Assembly: GCA_014529385.2 (NCBI GenBank)
Contig: CM043959.1
Coordinates: forward strand, 8,273,526-8,337,525
Source of the DNA: Adiantum capillus-veneris
Taxonomy: Eukaryota > Streptophyta > Polypodiopsida > Polypodiales > Pteridaceae
Reading direction: 5' to 3'
DNA length: 64,000 nt
Positions 42,330-52,939 of the stretch are shown piece by piece. Every line of letters starts with the position of its first letter. Position 1 is the stretch's first letter. The notes beneath the pieces were generated by a model. The model saw only the letters and a list, made by a program, of their open reading frames with translations. It had not been told where the DNA came from and searched no databases. The translations under genes and the position numbers were made by a program.

Positions 42330-43145
42330 TTGAAAATTGTACTTTCACCCTCCACATAACTTGACAGCAAGAAAGTATTCGTGTTGCACCCATTGTTTTC
42401 CCCCAATGGAACCACATTGTTTTTAAATATAAAACAAACCAATCTCCCCCCCCTCCCTCCCCCCCTTCCCTTCTTACATAAATAGATTAATGTCTACCCT
42501 TTTGTGAGTCTATCAACATCAAAATAGAGAAGGAGATTAAGCTCCTTTGTACTTCATAGCAAGTACATTAGCCACCTTGGGAGGAGAAACAAGAGTCGGT
42601 TTTGCCAAATTTTTTCCTTTTTTTTGTCCATATGGAAGCTAGTTTCTTTGAGAGTTGTTCGGCGTGTCATACGTGCACTAATGTGTATTTATGTAGCGTT
42701 CTTTTAGGGAAAACGTGTCAAGAAAACAATGGTGGTGTAAATCAACTCACTAAGGTGAGGTTTACTTATGTGAATCATACATTCATGAGAAAGTTGAAAT
42801 GTTGTTTCCAGGTCTTTACCCTTTTTTTTTTGCAATATAGGTACAACTGACTCCAACGCAAATCAAATTTTTGATTCTCAACAAGACAATGATGACCCTA
42901 CTCTCTACCAATCTCATTTCTCTCAATCTATAGAGTTTCCATCCATACCCCCCTCTTTCTTTCCACATGCCACCTCATGCCTACCAAACCATGTTCAACT
43001 CTCCATCCATCTCTCCCAACTTTCCCTTCATGTTTATACCCCCAAATTATGGTTCTTGAATTCCACCACCCCTTCCCTCACCTCCTCTAAATGCTCATAG
43101 TCCACATTCTCCTATGGCTACACAACCTTCTCGTCCCTCAACCCC
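42330..43145. other. Pyrimidine-rich non-coding stretch
   Basis: C/T-rich with CCCCCCTCCCTCCCCCC near 42447. Towards 43000-43150 the plus strand reads Pro/Ser/Met-rich text without motifs, perhaps the N-terminus of the following reading frame. Confidence 0.3.
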
Positions 43146-43149
43146 TCTA

Positions 43150-44024
43150 AGTGCGACTAGTCCTAACTCCAATATGGGATCCCCCCCTCCCCCCCCCCCC
43201 CCTCCCCCAAAAAAATCATGTGGCATCCCAACCATCATCCAACCCTACCCCTAATGTCATGCGGGCTTATCAACACAAGGCCTTAGGCAAGTCGTGCCAA
43301 ATGTTTGAAGAGGAAAGAAGCCGCCAACGAGGAGGTTGTGCTACAAAACTAGGCCATAGCAAAGAATCCCAAAGCCTCAAAGAAGAAGGGCAACATCGAC
43401 TTGAGAGATGATGACGATGGAGACAACATAAAAAGCAAGTGGAAAGACTAGTGGGTGGACTAAATCATTCATGCTTGGGGGGCATGAATGAGGAGTTCAA
43501 TAATCCTAGGAAGCAAGGGATTAATTTGTGGGCAAAGGTGGCTACTAAACTAGCTGCCACTTAACCTCATTTTGTTAAATATAACAGTTTTGTTTTGCAA
43601 AAAGTAGCAAGCAGTGCTACAACTTTGCAGGCAGGACGAAGCCCACAACTCAATTTTTGGAAATGAGAGGAGGAACGTATGCAAATGGTTCAACACAATG
43701 GATGATTACTGCTCAGTAGAGTCACTATTACTCCTGTTAGCCATGCTTCTTCATCAACAATGGAGGAAGCCAATTGGTGACAACACAAAAGAAAATGCCA
43801 CCCCACATCAAGAGAAGACCCAACCCACCCTATCTACAAGATTTAAAGACACTCTGAAGTACGAGGAGTCTTTGGTCAAGATGACTAGTACAGGGAAACT
43901 TCTCTTGGAGCATCTCAAGGAGATCTCTAGTCAGAATATTGCCTTGGAGAAGGTGTGGCTCAACATACTAGCAGTAATGCGTATGACTATGAGTGACTTT
44001 TTAAAGGAGTCCAGGGGCGAGTGA
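43150..44024 (+). pseudogene. Myb/SANT-like (trihelix-type) DNA-binding protein, frameshifted
   Basis: In the frame around 43435-43590 the plus strand reads WVDQIIHAWGAMNEEFNNPR, KQGINLWAKVATKLAATYPH, the first helices of plant Myb/SANT-like domains. After a frame change, 43614-43740 gives NSIFGNERRNVCKWFNTMDD, corresponding to the conserved CKWFDLVDE region. The C-terminal part (STRFKDTLKYEESLVKMTST, LLLEHLKEISSQNIALEKVW) looks like the coiled-coil tail of such proteins. In plants this domain is common in Harbinger ORF1 proteins and in host trihelix factors. The transposase-like piece at 44.5 kb favours the transposon origin. Frameshifts show it is not functional. Confidence 0.6.
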
Positions 44025-44500
44025 CAAGTAGCTTTAGAATTTTCATGATTCCAAGCTTTCAATTTTTCAAATTTTTGCTGTAATTTTTCATAGCTTTCCA
44101 TGTTCCAAAGCTTTCAAATTTTATTGACATGCATCCCAAGGGTATTGTAAAGGTTCAAGGTTTTAAAGTATGATAAAAAAGTTGTAAATTTAGGTAGACT
44201 ATCACTAAATATGTTGTATTTTTTCTACCATTGAAGGATTTGATGGCCATATTCAAGGAAATGGCTCTCTATTGTGCATGGTTGTGCTCTTTAGCCATCT
44301 ATCGATTGCTAAAGGAGCCCAACTTTTGCAATGATGATTCCATACTGCAAACTTGGTTGCATGTTACCAAGTGCATGGCACGGTTTGTAAGACTTAAGAA
44401 GAGTTCCAACTGAAGGAGGGGTCACGAATGACAAAAACGAGTATGGGCATACCCACGTACACAAGGCTTTATTCTATGCTATCTCCCAAGGGCTTATAAT
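44025..44500. other. Non-coding spacer between Harbinger-like remnants
   Basis: AT-rich TTTCAAATTTTT words. The short frame 44231-44413 has no motif. Confidence 0.35.
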
Positions 44501-45012
44501 GCTAGCATGCGCAAGAGGAGTCTAAGGATCAACAAAAAATAAACCTTGAATTACCTTTGTGGGAAGCTTGCACCATTCATGCAAAAGAGATCCACCAACT
44601 TCCGCATGGCTGCGCCAATTGAAGATACAATGTCCATCGCTCTTAGCATGATTGCTACAGGAGATGGACTCTTGGGCCTTGGTGACACTTATGAATGTTC
44701 CAAGAGTACATCGTGTGGAATTGTGCTTGATTTTTGCAAGGAAATAATGAAATCTAGCCTTATATTTGCCATGAAGAATCTTTTGATATGGAGTGGGTGC
44801 AGGAGGCAAAAGCAGAACTAGCGAGTCATGGTGGGCGTGCGGTAGACGATCGAAGAGAAAATGCTACATTCGTGATGGAGATTCGGGCAACACGTGAAGT
44901 CAAAATAGAGGAAGCTATGGAACATGTTCAAGTCGGTGATGATGGAGGTGTCAATGACCTTGTATTTGTCTCTGAGAGGCAAGATAGTATTGCAAAGTCA
45001 ATGTACAAATAG
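44500..45012 (+). pseudogene. PIF/Harbinger transposase N-terminal remnant
   Basis: The plus frame 44546-44821 reads MAAPIEDTMSIALSMIATGD, GLLGLGDTYECSKSTSCGIV, LDFCKEIM. This matches the helix-turn-helix lead-in of PIF/Harbinger transposases (xxVEKRVAIALWRLATGD, then IG..FGV.KSTV). No DDE core follows. The next frame to 45012 is charged and unrecognised. Together with the upstream Myb/SANT-like ORF it suggests one decayed Harbinger element, although no terminal repeats were identified. Confidence 0.55.
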
Positions 45013-45132
45013 CAGGCAAGGATGAATGTCGAAGCTATTTCTAGAAAAGCCACTTTAGAGAAAATGGATTCATCACCATCTTCAACTTAGATCTTTATAG
45101 CAAATGAATTCAGTTTAATAAAAAACTTATAC

Positions 45133-45175
45133 CACTATAAGAGGAAAGATTGAGAACCGCCGTTATTACCGCAAA
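45133..45175 (+). mobile_element. CACTA-type terminus candidate
   Basis: CACTATAAGAGGAAAGATTG, then GAACCGCCGTTATTACCGC and, further right, GGCGGCAACGGTTTACTAGC. The CACTA start plus repeated CCGCCGTT / GGCGGCAACGG words resembles a CACTA end with its subterminal repeats. No opposite end was found. Confidence 0.4.
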
Positions 45176-45327
45176 TTAACAAATGAAACTGGAAGGAGAA
45201 AAATTGCATTGGCGGCAACGGTTTACTAGCAATAGACGGGGTAATAGTCACATATATATTTTTGCATCTATTATTGTGCCTTTTGTCACAAATATTATCG
45301 CTATACGGCTTATAAAAAATAAGGGTC

Positions 45328-45354
45328 TCATTTGGGCCAGTGGTCCAAATGAGC
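45328..45354. repeat. Near-perfect 27-bp palindrome
   Basis: CTCATTTGG-G-CC AGT GG-T-CCAAATGAG: 9-bp outer and 2-bp inner stems around a 3-nt loop, with one mismatch. Confidence 0.75.
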
Positions 45355-45379
45355 ACCTTTATTTTTAACTTGCATAAAA

Positions 45380-45900
45380 CATATGAAACATCAATTGCAT
45401 TTTGAAAAATGTAATGAAAAAAATAAACAATAGACTTAATTTGAATATACCTTACCTTGACAATTTAAAGTATAAAAAAGAAATAATTTTAAAAATACAA
45501 ATAAGATCAAATTTTAGCTGATTTGTATATACATGTGCTCATAGAGTTTTTTTATACCACATTTGCACTTTAAAAGAGGAATACAATTTTTTATATTTGT
45601 CAAAGTCCTCATATTCATCCAATAATGCATATGCATAATCACCTTGACTCTACACTAACCAAAACCAAATTAAATTAGTTAATAACTCAAACCAATTACT
45701 ACAATATGATTTGTCTACACTTACCACCTATAGAGGTCCGACTATTGACTCAAATTGCTCGTCTAAGAGATGTCACGATTCTCTAACAGCCATCACTAAG
45801 TATTGAATTTTGTGTGCCACTCTTGATCCGTGACCATCTCTCTCATCAGGGGCTAAGAGTGACATTTTCCTAAGTTAGCAAATAACAAAAGAAACTCATA
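45380..45900. other. AT-rich non-coding stretch
   Basis: No gene; A/T runs only. Confidence 0.4.
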
Positions 45901-45902
45901 AA

Positions 45903-46176
45903 CTAAAACACTTTGTTCACCGGTTTAGGATCCAATTTATAAGAACTTACATATTTGACTACTTTGCCTCCTGAACCATAGTGTGTGGGAGTTTGTCTAG
46001 CCTGAGAATTGCATTGCTGACGATAGGATGAGCTTGTTGCAACTTGTTCATACTTTCTCTGCATTGCCCACTCCCACTCCTCATCTGCCATGTTTTCGCC
46101 ATGATAGATCCTGTCTGGATTTGTAACATACCTTGTTGGCCGTTGCATGCCATACACTTGATTGCTTGTTTTTCAA

Positions 46177-46208
<32 letters not shown>

Positions 46209-46305
46209 TATATATAGCCCTCCAACCAATGCAATGAGAAATGCTCATCGGGGGCATTTGGAAATTGAGCATGCAACACTGTCTTGATGTAGCGTGCATG
46301 ACCAT
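45903..46305 (-). pseudogene. Unidentified minus-strand ORF piece near the CACTA terminus
   Basis: 46157-45903 reads MYGMQRPTRYVTNPDRIYHG, EEWEWAMQRKYEQ and YGSGGKVVKYVSSYKLDPKP, preceded across an (AT)n tract by AQFPNAPDEHFSLHWLEGY. The ADEEWEWAMQRKYEQ helix and the position 750 bp inside a CACTA-like end would fit the second (TnpA-like) gene of a CACTA element. I do not recognise a domain, so this is positional inference only. Confidence 0.3.
46170..46216. repeat. (AT)n microsatellite
   Basis: AT run with one AATATAT interruption, 46170-46216. Confidence 0.93.
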
Positions 46306-46309
46306 GCTA

Positions 46310-47100
46310 TTGATATGTGAATTTTACAAGACAATTCTTATACGTCGAATGTATAAGAATCTGAAGATGACGTTGAAACACCTTGTCTTGTGCTATACCA
46401 AAGTCCACTTTGCTGCCATACTTTACTCTCTAGTAGCATCTATGGATCCGTCAGTGTCCTCATCCTGTGCATCTAGAGAGGCATGCTCTAAAATAGGGGG
46501 CACCGTCCCCGTCCACTACCAAAGCAAGCAAATCCATAGGATTCCCCGCCACTCCACTTATCACAATGCTCGCTTCCCTGAGATGAAGGTTGATGCACGT
46601 TGCCAAAAGAAGTTTTTCAACGAGCTGTGGATTGTCCACAATGCTCGAGTGAAGCAGGAGTCAAATGGAATGGCATGGGGCCCTGTGATGAAAGGAGTGT
46701 GAGGCCTTGCAGCCGAAAGAGAATAGGTTGATAAGATGAGACTGTGGAAAGAGGTGTCATTGGTGTGAGGCTCTAGATGTATGGAGTCCCTCCCTAGTTC
46801 TCCCATGGCATTGATTTCTTAGAAAAAATGTAGTCCGCAAGTTGTTGTGGAGTGTAGCATCCAAACAATGGAGGTACTCATCCCGCAAAGAGAGTACATG
46901 CTGGAGGTCTGGATCTACCAATAGAAAATGAACCTAGGTAGATAGGCTAGCACCTTTGTAGGTGTAAGACAACCATGCCTTTTCAAGATTCAAGTCCACT
47001 GGAGGCAACTTCCTCACTGGATGGGGGCCCATCTGGGAGGTGAACAAACCAAAGGAAGAATGACTAGGTTTCTCTTCAGTAGGTGGTCTCTCATCCGATA
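46310..47100. other. Unassigned stretch
   Basis: A plus frame 46241-46702 (153 aa) has no recognised motif and begins within antisense material. I do not treat it as a gene. Confidence 0.3.
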
Positions 47101-47142
47101 TCTACATTAAAGGTAGGAAAGTCTTTAGACATAAGTAGGGGA

Positions 47143-48035
47143 TGTTGAGATGTAAAGATAAAGATAGAGAGAGAGGTACACAAACAAGACAAGAGACACA
47201 CCACGTACACCCCCAAAGACTGATTCATATTGATGAAAAGATACATATGTATAGGTGAGACCAAGCTGAGTAGAGTGAGCCACATATAGATCCAACACCC
47301 CCACTTAAACAAAGGTCTCTAGATTTGGATGAAAAACCCTAAGGGATTTCAAGTTAAAAACCCAATCCCCTATACAAATGTGACAATATGAACCAACGAT
47401 AATGATGAGAAAGCACATTAGGTATCTATGTACAAATATACAAGTGACCAAGAGGTCACAATGTGCAAATGTGGAATGTGCACAATGTATGGTAGCTATT
47501 ATATTACAATGTGATATGTATAAAGTTACCATAGTAGCAGAGAGGCTAATCTAGAAAAAGTGAGGCTAAATCAACTCCAAGATCTGAGTGCAAGAGGATG
47601 AGGCATGACTCACTGAGGCCTTTGGAAAGAATTTATGAAAACCTCTGGTCACTTGAAAAGTGTTTAATCATGATAGTGCCCTTGTGTACTTTATATTGGA
47701 CATAATGATAATGCATAGAAATATGATATGACTTGTTATGTTGAACATAGTCTTTTGCAAGACTAATAGCGGTCTGGTTATCATACCACAAGGGTGTGCT
47801 AGAAAGACTATAATGACCAATATCAACCAGCATTTGTCAAAGCCAAATCATCTCACGAGATGCAAGTGATATGGAAATATATTCAGACTTAGTCGTAGAA
47901 ACTATAACACTGTGTTTTTTCTTACTGGTCCAAGAAAGAAGACAATCATTTAAAAACAAGCAATTGCCACTAGTAGATCACATAGAGAAATGTGAACTCG
48001 TCCAATCTACATTTGTGTAACCCAAAAGAGAGAGA
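47143..48035 (-). mobile_element. 3' fragment of a Copia element related to 13171-18714
   Basis: LTR at 47297-47143 on the minus strand (155 bp, TGTTGGAT to CTCAACA, with an enlarged pyrimidine tail). It is preceded by the polypurine tract TTTAAGTGGGGG and the conserved TTTTTTCATCCAAA block. RNase H follows at 47833-47633 (MLVDIGHYSLSSTPLWYDNQ, then TAISLAKDYVQHNKSYHISM) and runs degraded up to about 48035, where text matching 17841 ends. Everything upstream of mid RNase H is missing, so this is a 5'-truncated or recombined copy, clearly older than the 13-kb copy. Confidence 0.88.
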
Positions 48036-48039
48036 ATGA

Positions 48040-48660
48040 AGCTTTGTAAAATTCAACCTTTGAGGGTCGTGAGGATTCCTCTAAGCCTCGCCATCAAATT
48101 TCAACCTTTGACACAACAATTTTGAGCTAAGATTTCTCTCTCTCCCCATTTTGATATACAAACATCAAAAGTTACATCTGTAAAAGAGGCTTGCACTCAA
48201 TCATCATAATACGCATACAAATTTGTGCCTATTTCCATTGTGTAGGCTCGTGAAATCATTCTCTACATCATTTTTTTAATCAATCATCATCATATTCGTT
48301 CTCATATCATGTTTGTCATTTGTGGGAGTTTGTCTAGACATTGCAGTCACTCCAATGCTCCTTGACAACAGACATCTAGCACACTATCTTTTCTCTAGGT
48401 CCTCTCTACCTGTCTTCTTGGGCTTTGGGGTTTCTTTTGCACTTTCTATACTATTGTTATTGGGTATTTGGGGGGGTCTTTGGGTCTTTGCCCTCTTTTC
48501 CTTTCTTGCCCATATATTTACCAGACACATAGGGTCGAGAGGAAGGGATCTACAAATTAGAGTGATTGAGAGGGGTGCATGTAATTGTGGGGCGTCCATT
48601 GTTGCATCAAGGGAGGTAGCACTTTTATTAGAGATTGAATTTGTTGAGTTTCTATGATTC
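48040..48660. other. Unassigned stretch with a 114-codon plus frame
   Basis: The plus frame 48313-48657 is hydrophobic in its first half (LLLLGIWGGLWVFALFSFLA) and could encode one or two membrane helices. I recognise no family and have no supporting promoter or splice signals. Confidence 0.25.
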
Positions 48661-48670
48661 AACACAAGGG

Positions 48671-48800
48671 GAGATGGGTAGCTCACATGGCCTTAAGGGT
48701 GAATGCGTGGGTTCAATACCTGTGCGGGACACATGGAGGAGGCTATGATTTTTGTGTAGGTAACTTGTAGATCCACGTGGATAGATGAGGGCCATACATC
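48671..48800 (+). mobile_element. tRNA-like SINE head (A and B boxes)
   Basis: TAGCTCACATGG (48679-48690) fits a Pol III A box, and GGTTCAATACC (48710-48720) fits a B box one or two bases from the consensus, 31 bp apart. The flanking text (GGGAGATGGGTAGC, TGTGCGGGAC) is tRNA-like, but the full cloverleaf is not conserved. This is typical of a SINE head. The body and 3' tail could not be delimited. Confidence 0.45.
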
Positions 48801-50390
48801 CCTCAGCTTGTTTCGTGTTACTTATGGACGTGGGAGAGAGTGCTAGGAATCATTATTGGTGAGTGCACTCTCAATTTGAGCCATGAATTCATAAGAGCTC
48901 CAAGCACATTCCAAAAGGTACATAGTCAGTATACATCAAGATTTTAGACCTATCCAAAGGCATTGAACTTAAAGAGACCCAATTTATCCTAATAAAACTC
49001 AACTAGAGTTGTCCCATTTTTATCAATTTCAGGCCAAAAAAAACCCTAAACTTGGTCAATCTAGAGATATGTGTACACCCTGACATGTATGAGAGGTATG
49101 TTCTAAACCATTTGAGGATGCATGGTAATGCTAGAATCCATCCACATAGAGCATGAAACAAACACATAGATGACTCATAGGACGGGTTGAGACCCAGAAA
49201 AACGAGTTCAATCCATGTCACCAATTTTTTTATTGTTTAGTTTCCAACAGCTTGGCTATGATGTTTTTAACCTACCTATCAAGTCTCACTTGACCTGGAT
49301 ATGATTTGACCAACAAACAATCATTTTTGCCATTTTAGTGAATGAAAACCCTAGATTAATGAGCCTAATTTGTAATCCAGTGCTCCATTTGCCACCAATC
49401 TCGATACACGAGCTCTAAGCACCATCTAGAAAATAGCCGTGAATTCCAATGTCAAAAACTGAGCGCAGAGCATGAGCCAGGTAGTATTGTTGTTTTTGAA
49501 AGAAGCCTCAAAGTGAGCACAACACTCTACAAACAATGACTGCAACATAATGTGACATCAAGGGATGCCTCTCCCACTTTCAAAATCATAAGGCAACAAC
49601 TACAGAAAGATAAGGAAGAGTCATTGAGCCTAGATATGATGTGGAGAAGGGAGATGTTTGATACTAGGATACTTGAAGGGAAACTTCCCATTACAATTCA
49701 TGAGAGCCAAGGATAGTATGAGAGTGTTTCTATTGCTTTCTCAAGGATGCTGCAGACATACGATGCCCTTAGTTCTCTGGGTGTTGATGGGGTTCAATTT
49801 CTTGTTGTAGGTATCACTAAGAGCTATGTTTCTCTTGCGGATTGGGGGGCATTGCAACTATGGTAGGAGCTACAATGTTTGCAAGCTCAGCATGCATGTA
49901 AGGCTTATGCAGGGGCTCTAACAACATCTACACATGACATGAATTCTATACATGCATTGGCCTTCTTTGAAACTCGAGATGTGCAAGGAGCTTGGGGTCA
50001 CAGTATCAGCTCATAGTTATGAGGATGTGATTGGTGTAACAATTATTCTGCATCTTTGATATGTCCTAACATGGGGAAGGCACAAATCGCTTATGAAGAA
50101 GAAGAGAGGTTTAACGTTATAAGAAGCTATACCAAGAGACCTCAAAGATCTATCCATTATCTCAAGACCTCTTAACCAAGAGGCAAATGACATAACCAAT
50201 TTTCTTATGGAGATTGGTGCTTGAGCCTCGCCAAGTTGAATCTTTCTAAATCAACTGCACTAACAAAGTCATGCATGTTTCCTCAAATGCTCAACTCTGA
50301 ATTTTCAAAAAACAGTTCTAGTTTCACTGAGCAGGATGTTAAAGATATTTCTATGATAATAATGCATGTTGTATAGGAAATAGAAGAGGC
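48801..50390. other. Unassigned stretch
   Basis: No complete gene. Between about 49640 and 50390 the plus strand reads semi-continuous protein-like text in one frame (for example SRMLQTYDALSSLGVDGVQF, ITKSYVSLADWGALQLW) with several stops. It may be the decayed upstream part of the ORF at 50395. Confidence 0.3.
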
Positions 50391-50394
50391 ATCA

Positions 50395-50709
50395 TTGACA
50401 AGTATACCAAATGCTATCTCGGCTAGTTCTAAATCCTATGCAAAAGGAGGGTCATTAGAGGCATTTGTACAACACTTAAAGTGCACTATGAAAATGGATA
50501 TGGAAGCCATGGAAATAGGTGGTGATGAGTCACTTGCAAGAATGCTATCATTTCAGTTAGAGCAAGAGATATTGGGATTTTTTCCTAGAATGAATTCTAG
50601 TCAAGTTTTATTGTGTGGCAATAATCCAATGGAGTTATGGTGGGCTTTGGAAAAGAGACGAGTCTCTTTGTACAAGCATGCTCTAAAGGGTTTTATAAAA
50701 TGCCTCTAG
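50395..50709 (+). pseudogene. Unidentified ORF, possible gene fragment
   Basis: 105 codons: SISASSKSYAKGG-type start, then EAFVQHLKCTMKMDMEAMEI, GGDESLARMLSFQLEQEILG, FFPRMNSSQVLLCGNNPMEL, WWALEKRRVSLYKHALKGFI. It is mixed in charge and protein-like. The second half is duplicated downstream (50782-50980) with a stop-equivalent change. I do not recognise the family. The protein-like composition and upstream partial frame suggest a relic of a real coding sequence. Confidence 0.35.
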
Positions 50710-50980
50710 CCTATTTAATTGTGAGGAATACAAGCAAGATGGGATATCAAAGGGAGAGAAGAAACTTAGAGCATGAATGAATTTTTTCCTAGAATGAATT
50801 CTAGTCAAGTTTTATTGTGTGTTAATAAGTTGATGGAGTTATGGTGGGCTTTCGAAAAGAGGGGGGTCTCTTTGTACGAGCATGCTCTAAAGGGATTTAT
50901 AAAATACCTGTAGCCTATCAAATTGTGAGGAATACAGGCAAGATGCGTTATCAAAGGTAGAAAAGAAACTTAGAATACAA
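50578..50980 (+). repeat. ~204-bp tandem duplication
   Basis: 50578-50781 and 50782-50980 share TTTTTTCCTAGAATGAATTC, TAGTCAAGTTTTATTGTGTG, GGAGTTATGGTGGGCTTT, CTCTTTGTAC(A/G)AGCATGC and AATTGTGAGGAATACA. Divergence is under 10 percent. Confidence 0.85.
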
Positions 50981-51059
50981 ACACCTTGCATGCAAGATTC
51001 AAGTCTACCTTAGAGACAACCATAGCCTCAGTGCAGTAGGGCTCAAACAGATCTACATG

Positions 51060-51575
51060 CCATCTTAGCTAGTGGGACTTCTGTCATCATTTGTGACATC
51101 TATCACATACCAGGCCTTAGTCAACATATCCTTTCACTTACTACAGCCATATCTACAAGGTCCTCCATTGAGTTTTTCCATGACTTCTATGTCACACTTC
51201 AAACTCCCTAGTGGAAAATTTGAAATCCTCAAGCTCCCTCAAAAGAATCGCTTGTATCTGATTCCAATCACCCAATCTGGCCATGTTGCTATGGTATATT
51301 TGACTTCAACTATCTCTCTACACTTAACCAAAGCAACATCTAACCCTCATGAGGCATTACAAGCTTGGGCATATCAATGGTCCCACACTCCATCTCATGG
51401 CCAATAATCAACTATGCTTATGCCTAACACCAAACATGTCACCTATTGATATGTGTGAAGGTTGCGTCTTGGGTACAACAAGTCACAAGTCCTTCCATCG
51501 ATACATGACACAAACTTATCATCTGAGTCAAATGGTCCATAGTAAGTTATGTGAACCCATGGAGTCGTTATAGTA
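51060..51575 (+). pseudogene. Copia protease-to-integrase remnant
   Basis: Plus strand with frame changes: GTSVIICDIYHIPGLSQHIL, SLTTAIS, IEFFHDFYVTLQTP, SGKFEILKLPQKNRLYLIPI is the protease-to-integrase linker of Copia polyproteins. 51349-51573 then gives HYKLGHINGPTLHLMANNQL, DMCEGCVLGTTSHKSF and MVHSKLCEPM, the integrase zinc site (H..H then CEGC) and the start of the core, where HSDLCGPM would carry the first catalytic Asp and here reads HSKLCEPM. The family differs from the young Copia at 13 kb. Confidence 0.75.
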
Positions 51576-51589
51576 GATTTAGGTGTTCT

Positions 51590-52053
51590 TGTAGAGACTG
51601 ATCACTGCCTCTCTTCCTTGTGGTGAGCTGCTGTTGAAAAAAGGCATCTCCAATGGTAGATGCCCAGCTTGTCAAGCCAGGGAGACTATCAAACATACTT
51701 TTTCAAACTACAAAAATGTAAGGGACTAGTGGTTTTATATAATTCAGCATACACAGCCTTGAATTCCTGTCAAGTTGTCTGTCTTTACTTTTGAATTGTG
51801 CTGCAAACTCCCCGATGCAGCCTAAGATTTTTGTATGAAGTCACTGAGAGTTTTGCTCTTGTTCTTTATTTGGAATGCCAGGAATTATTCTTGCTTTGAA
51901 AAAGTCTCCCTATGCAAGGTCACTATACATTGGGAAATTATCCCAAAAAAAATGTGGGAAGACTATGTCAGTATCTCAAACGACAAGTTGCGAGATAACT
52001 TTATACTAGTTATGAGGTTATTATGGACCCAAAAAAGACTTCATGTAATGTGA
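51590..52053 (+). pseudogene. LINE zf-RVT C-terminal remnant
   Basis: Plus strand, mixed frames: KKGISNGRCPACQARETIKH, TFSNYKNVRD contains the CX2C..H zinc site of LINE ORF2 tails. 51835-52053 then reads LRVLLLFFIWNARNYSCFEK, VTIHWEIIPKKMWEDY, matching the IIWLIWKTRN-type helix that follows. The frame ends at 52053. Upstream RT is absent. Confidence 0.65.
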
Positions 52054-52474
52054 AGTAATGTAAATACACATATCAACAACAGAGAGAGAGAGATAGCTAT
52101 TGAAGCTTCCTTGCATTCCTAGGTTTAAAATCTACTCTCAAGACTCTAATTTTGACTCTTATAAACTCTATACAGCATACCACGAGACCTTGGTGTTCAA
52201 CAACCAGCTAATCTACAGAAACACGAGGGCAACATTTTGATGCCTTAAAGCACCTTGAATACAAGGAGATACATTAGTAAGCCTATCCTTTACAAAGCGT
52301 GCAGAAAAACAACAAAAAACTTCAATGGCAGCAGAAACTGAGGATATAAATGATGTACGTAATACAAGCAGTTGAGAGTGTGATGTAGTGTCAAGAGTGC
52401 AGGCCGGTGGTTGTTGCAAAGATTCACTGTTTGGCTTCTAGATGTTCATCTGCTTCAGCGTCAGTGCATTCCTC

Positions 52475-52524
<50 letters not shown>

Positions 52525-52930
52525 TCTATCAAGAGATTCACATCTTAAAATTGAGCATGTTCAACTCATGCACCATTTTTTTGTGGCTACTATTGAATTC
52601 TTAAAATCAAGCCTCTTCAACTCATGTGCCACTATTTTTAGGGCTACTACTGACTTCTCATGCAACTTTGGAACTTGAACTCTTAGACCTATGTCACACA
52701 CGGACACGGACATAGTGTACATAGATCCTGGTTTGTATTGTGAATTTCCCAATACTCACTTGATCATTGGCAGAAACTCCTCCATGACTACCTCAACCTC
52801 CTATAAGACACCTCTTTGAGAGCAACCCTACTTGCTTTGGTTTACATTAAATGTTGGCTTGCTTGCTATCGTGGCCAAGAACCCATAGCCGATTGTTAGT
52901 AAAATGCAGGATTAGAATTTTTTCATATTG
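52054..52930. other. Non-coding stretch with a (CT)n tract at 52482-52519
   Basis: No gene. The CT run is about 38 bp. TTCAACTCATG(C/T)(A/G)CCA(C/T) words at 52560 and 52617 mark a small ~58-bp duplication. Confidence 0.4.
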
Positions 52931-52939
52931 ATCGTTTGT

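Noticed and set aside
46241-46702. 153-codon plus-strand frame
   Set aside because: No motif, begins in antisense material next to an (AT)n tract, and has no start context or neighbour to support it.
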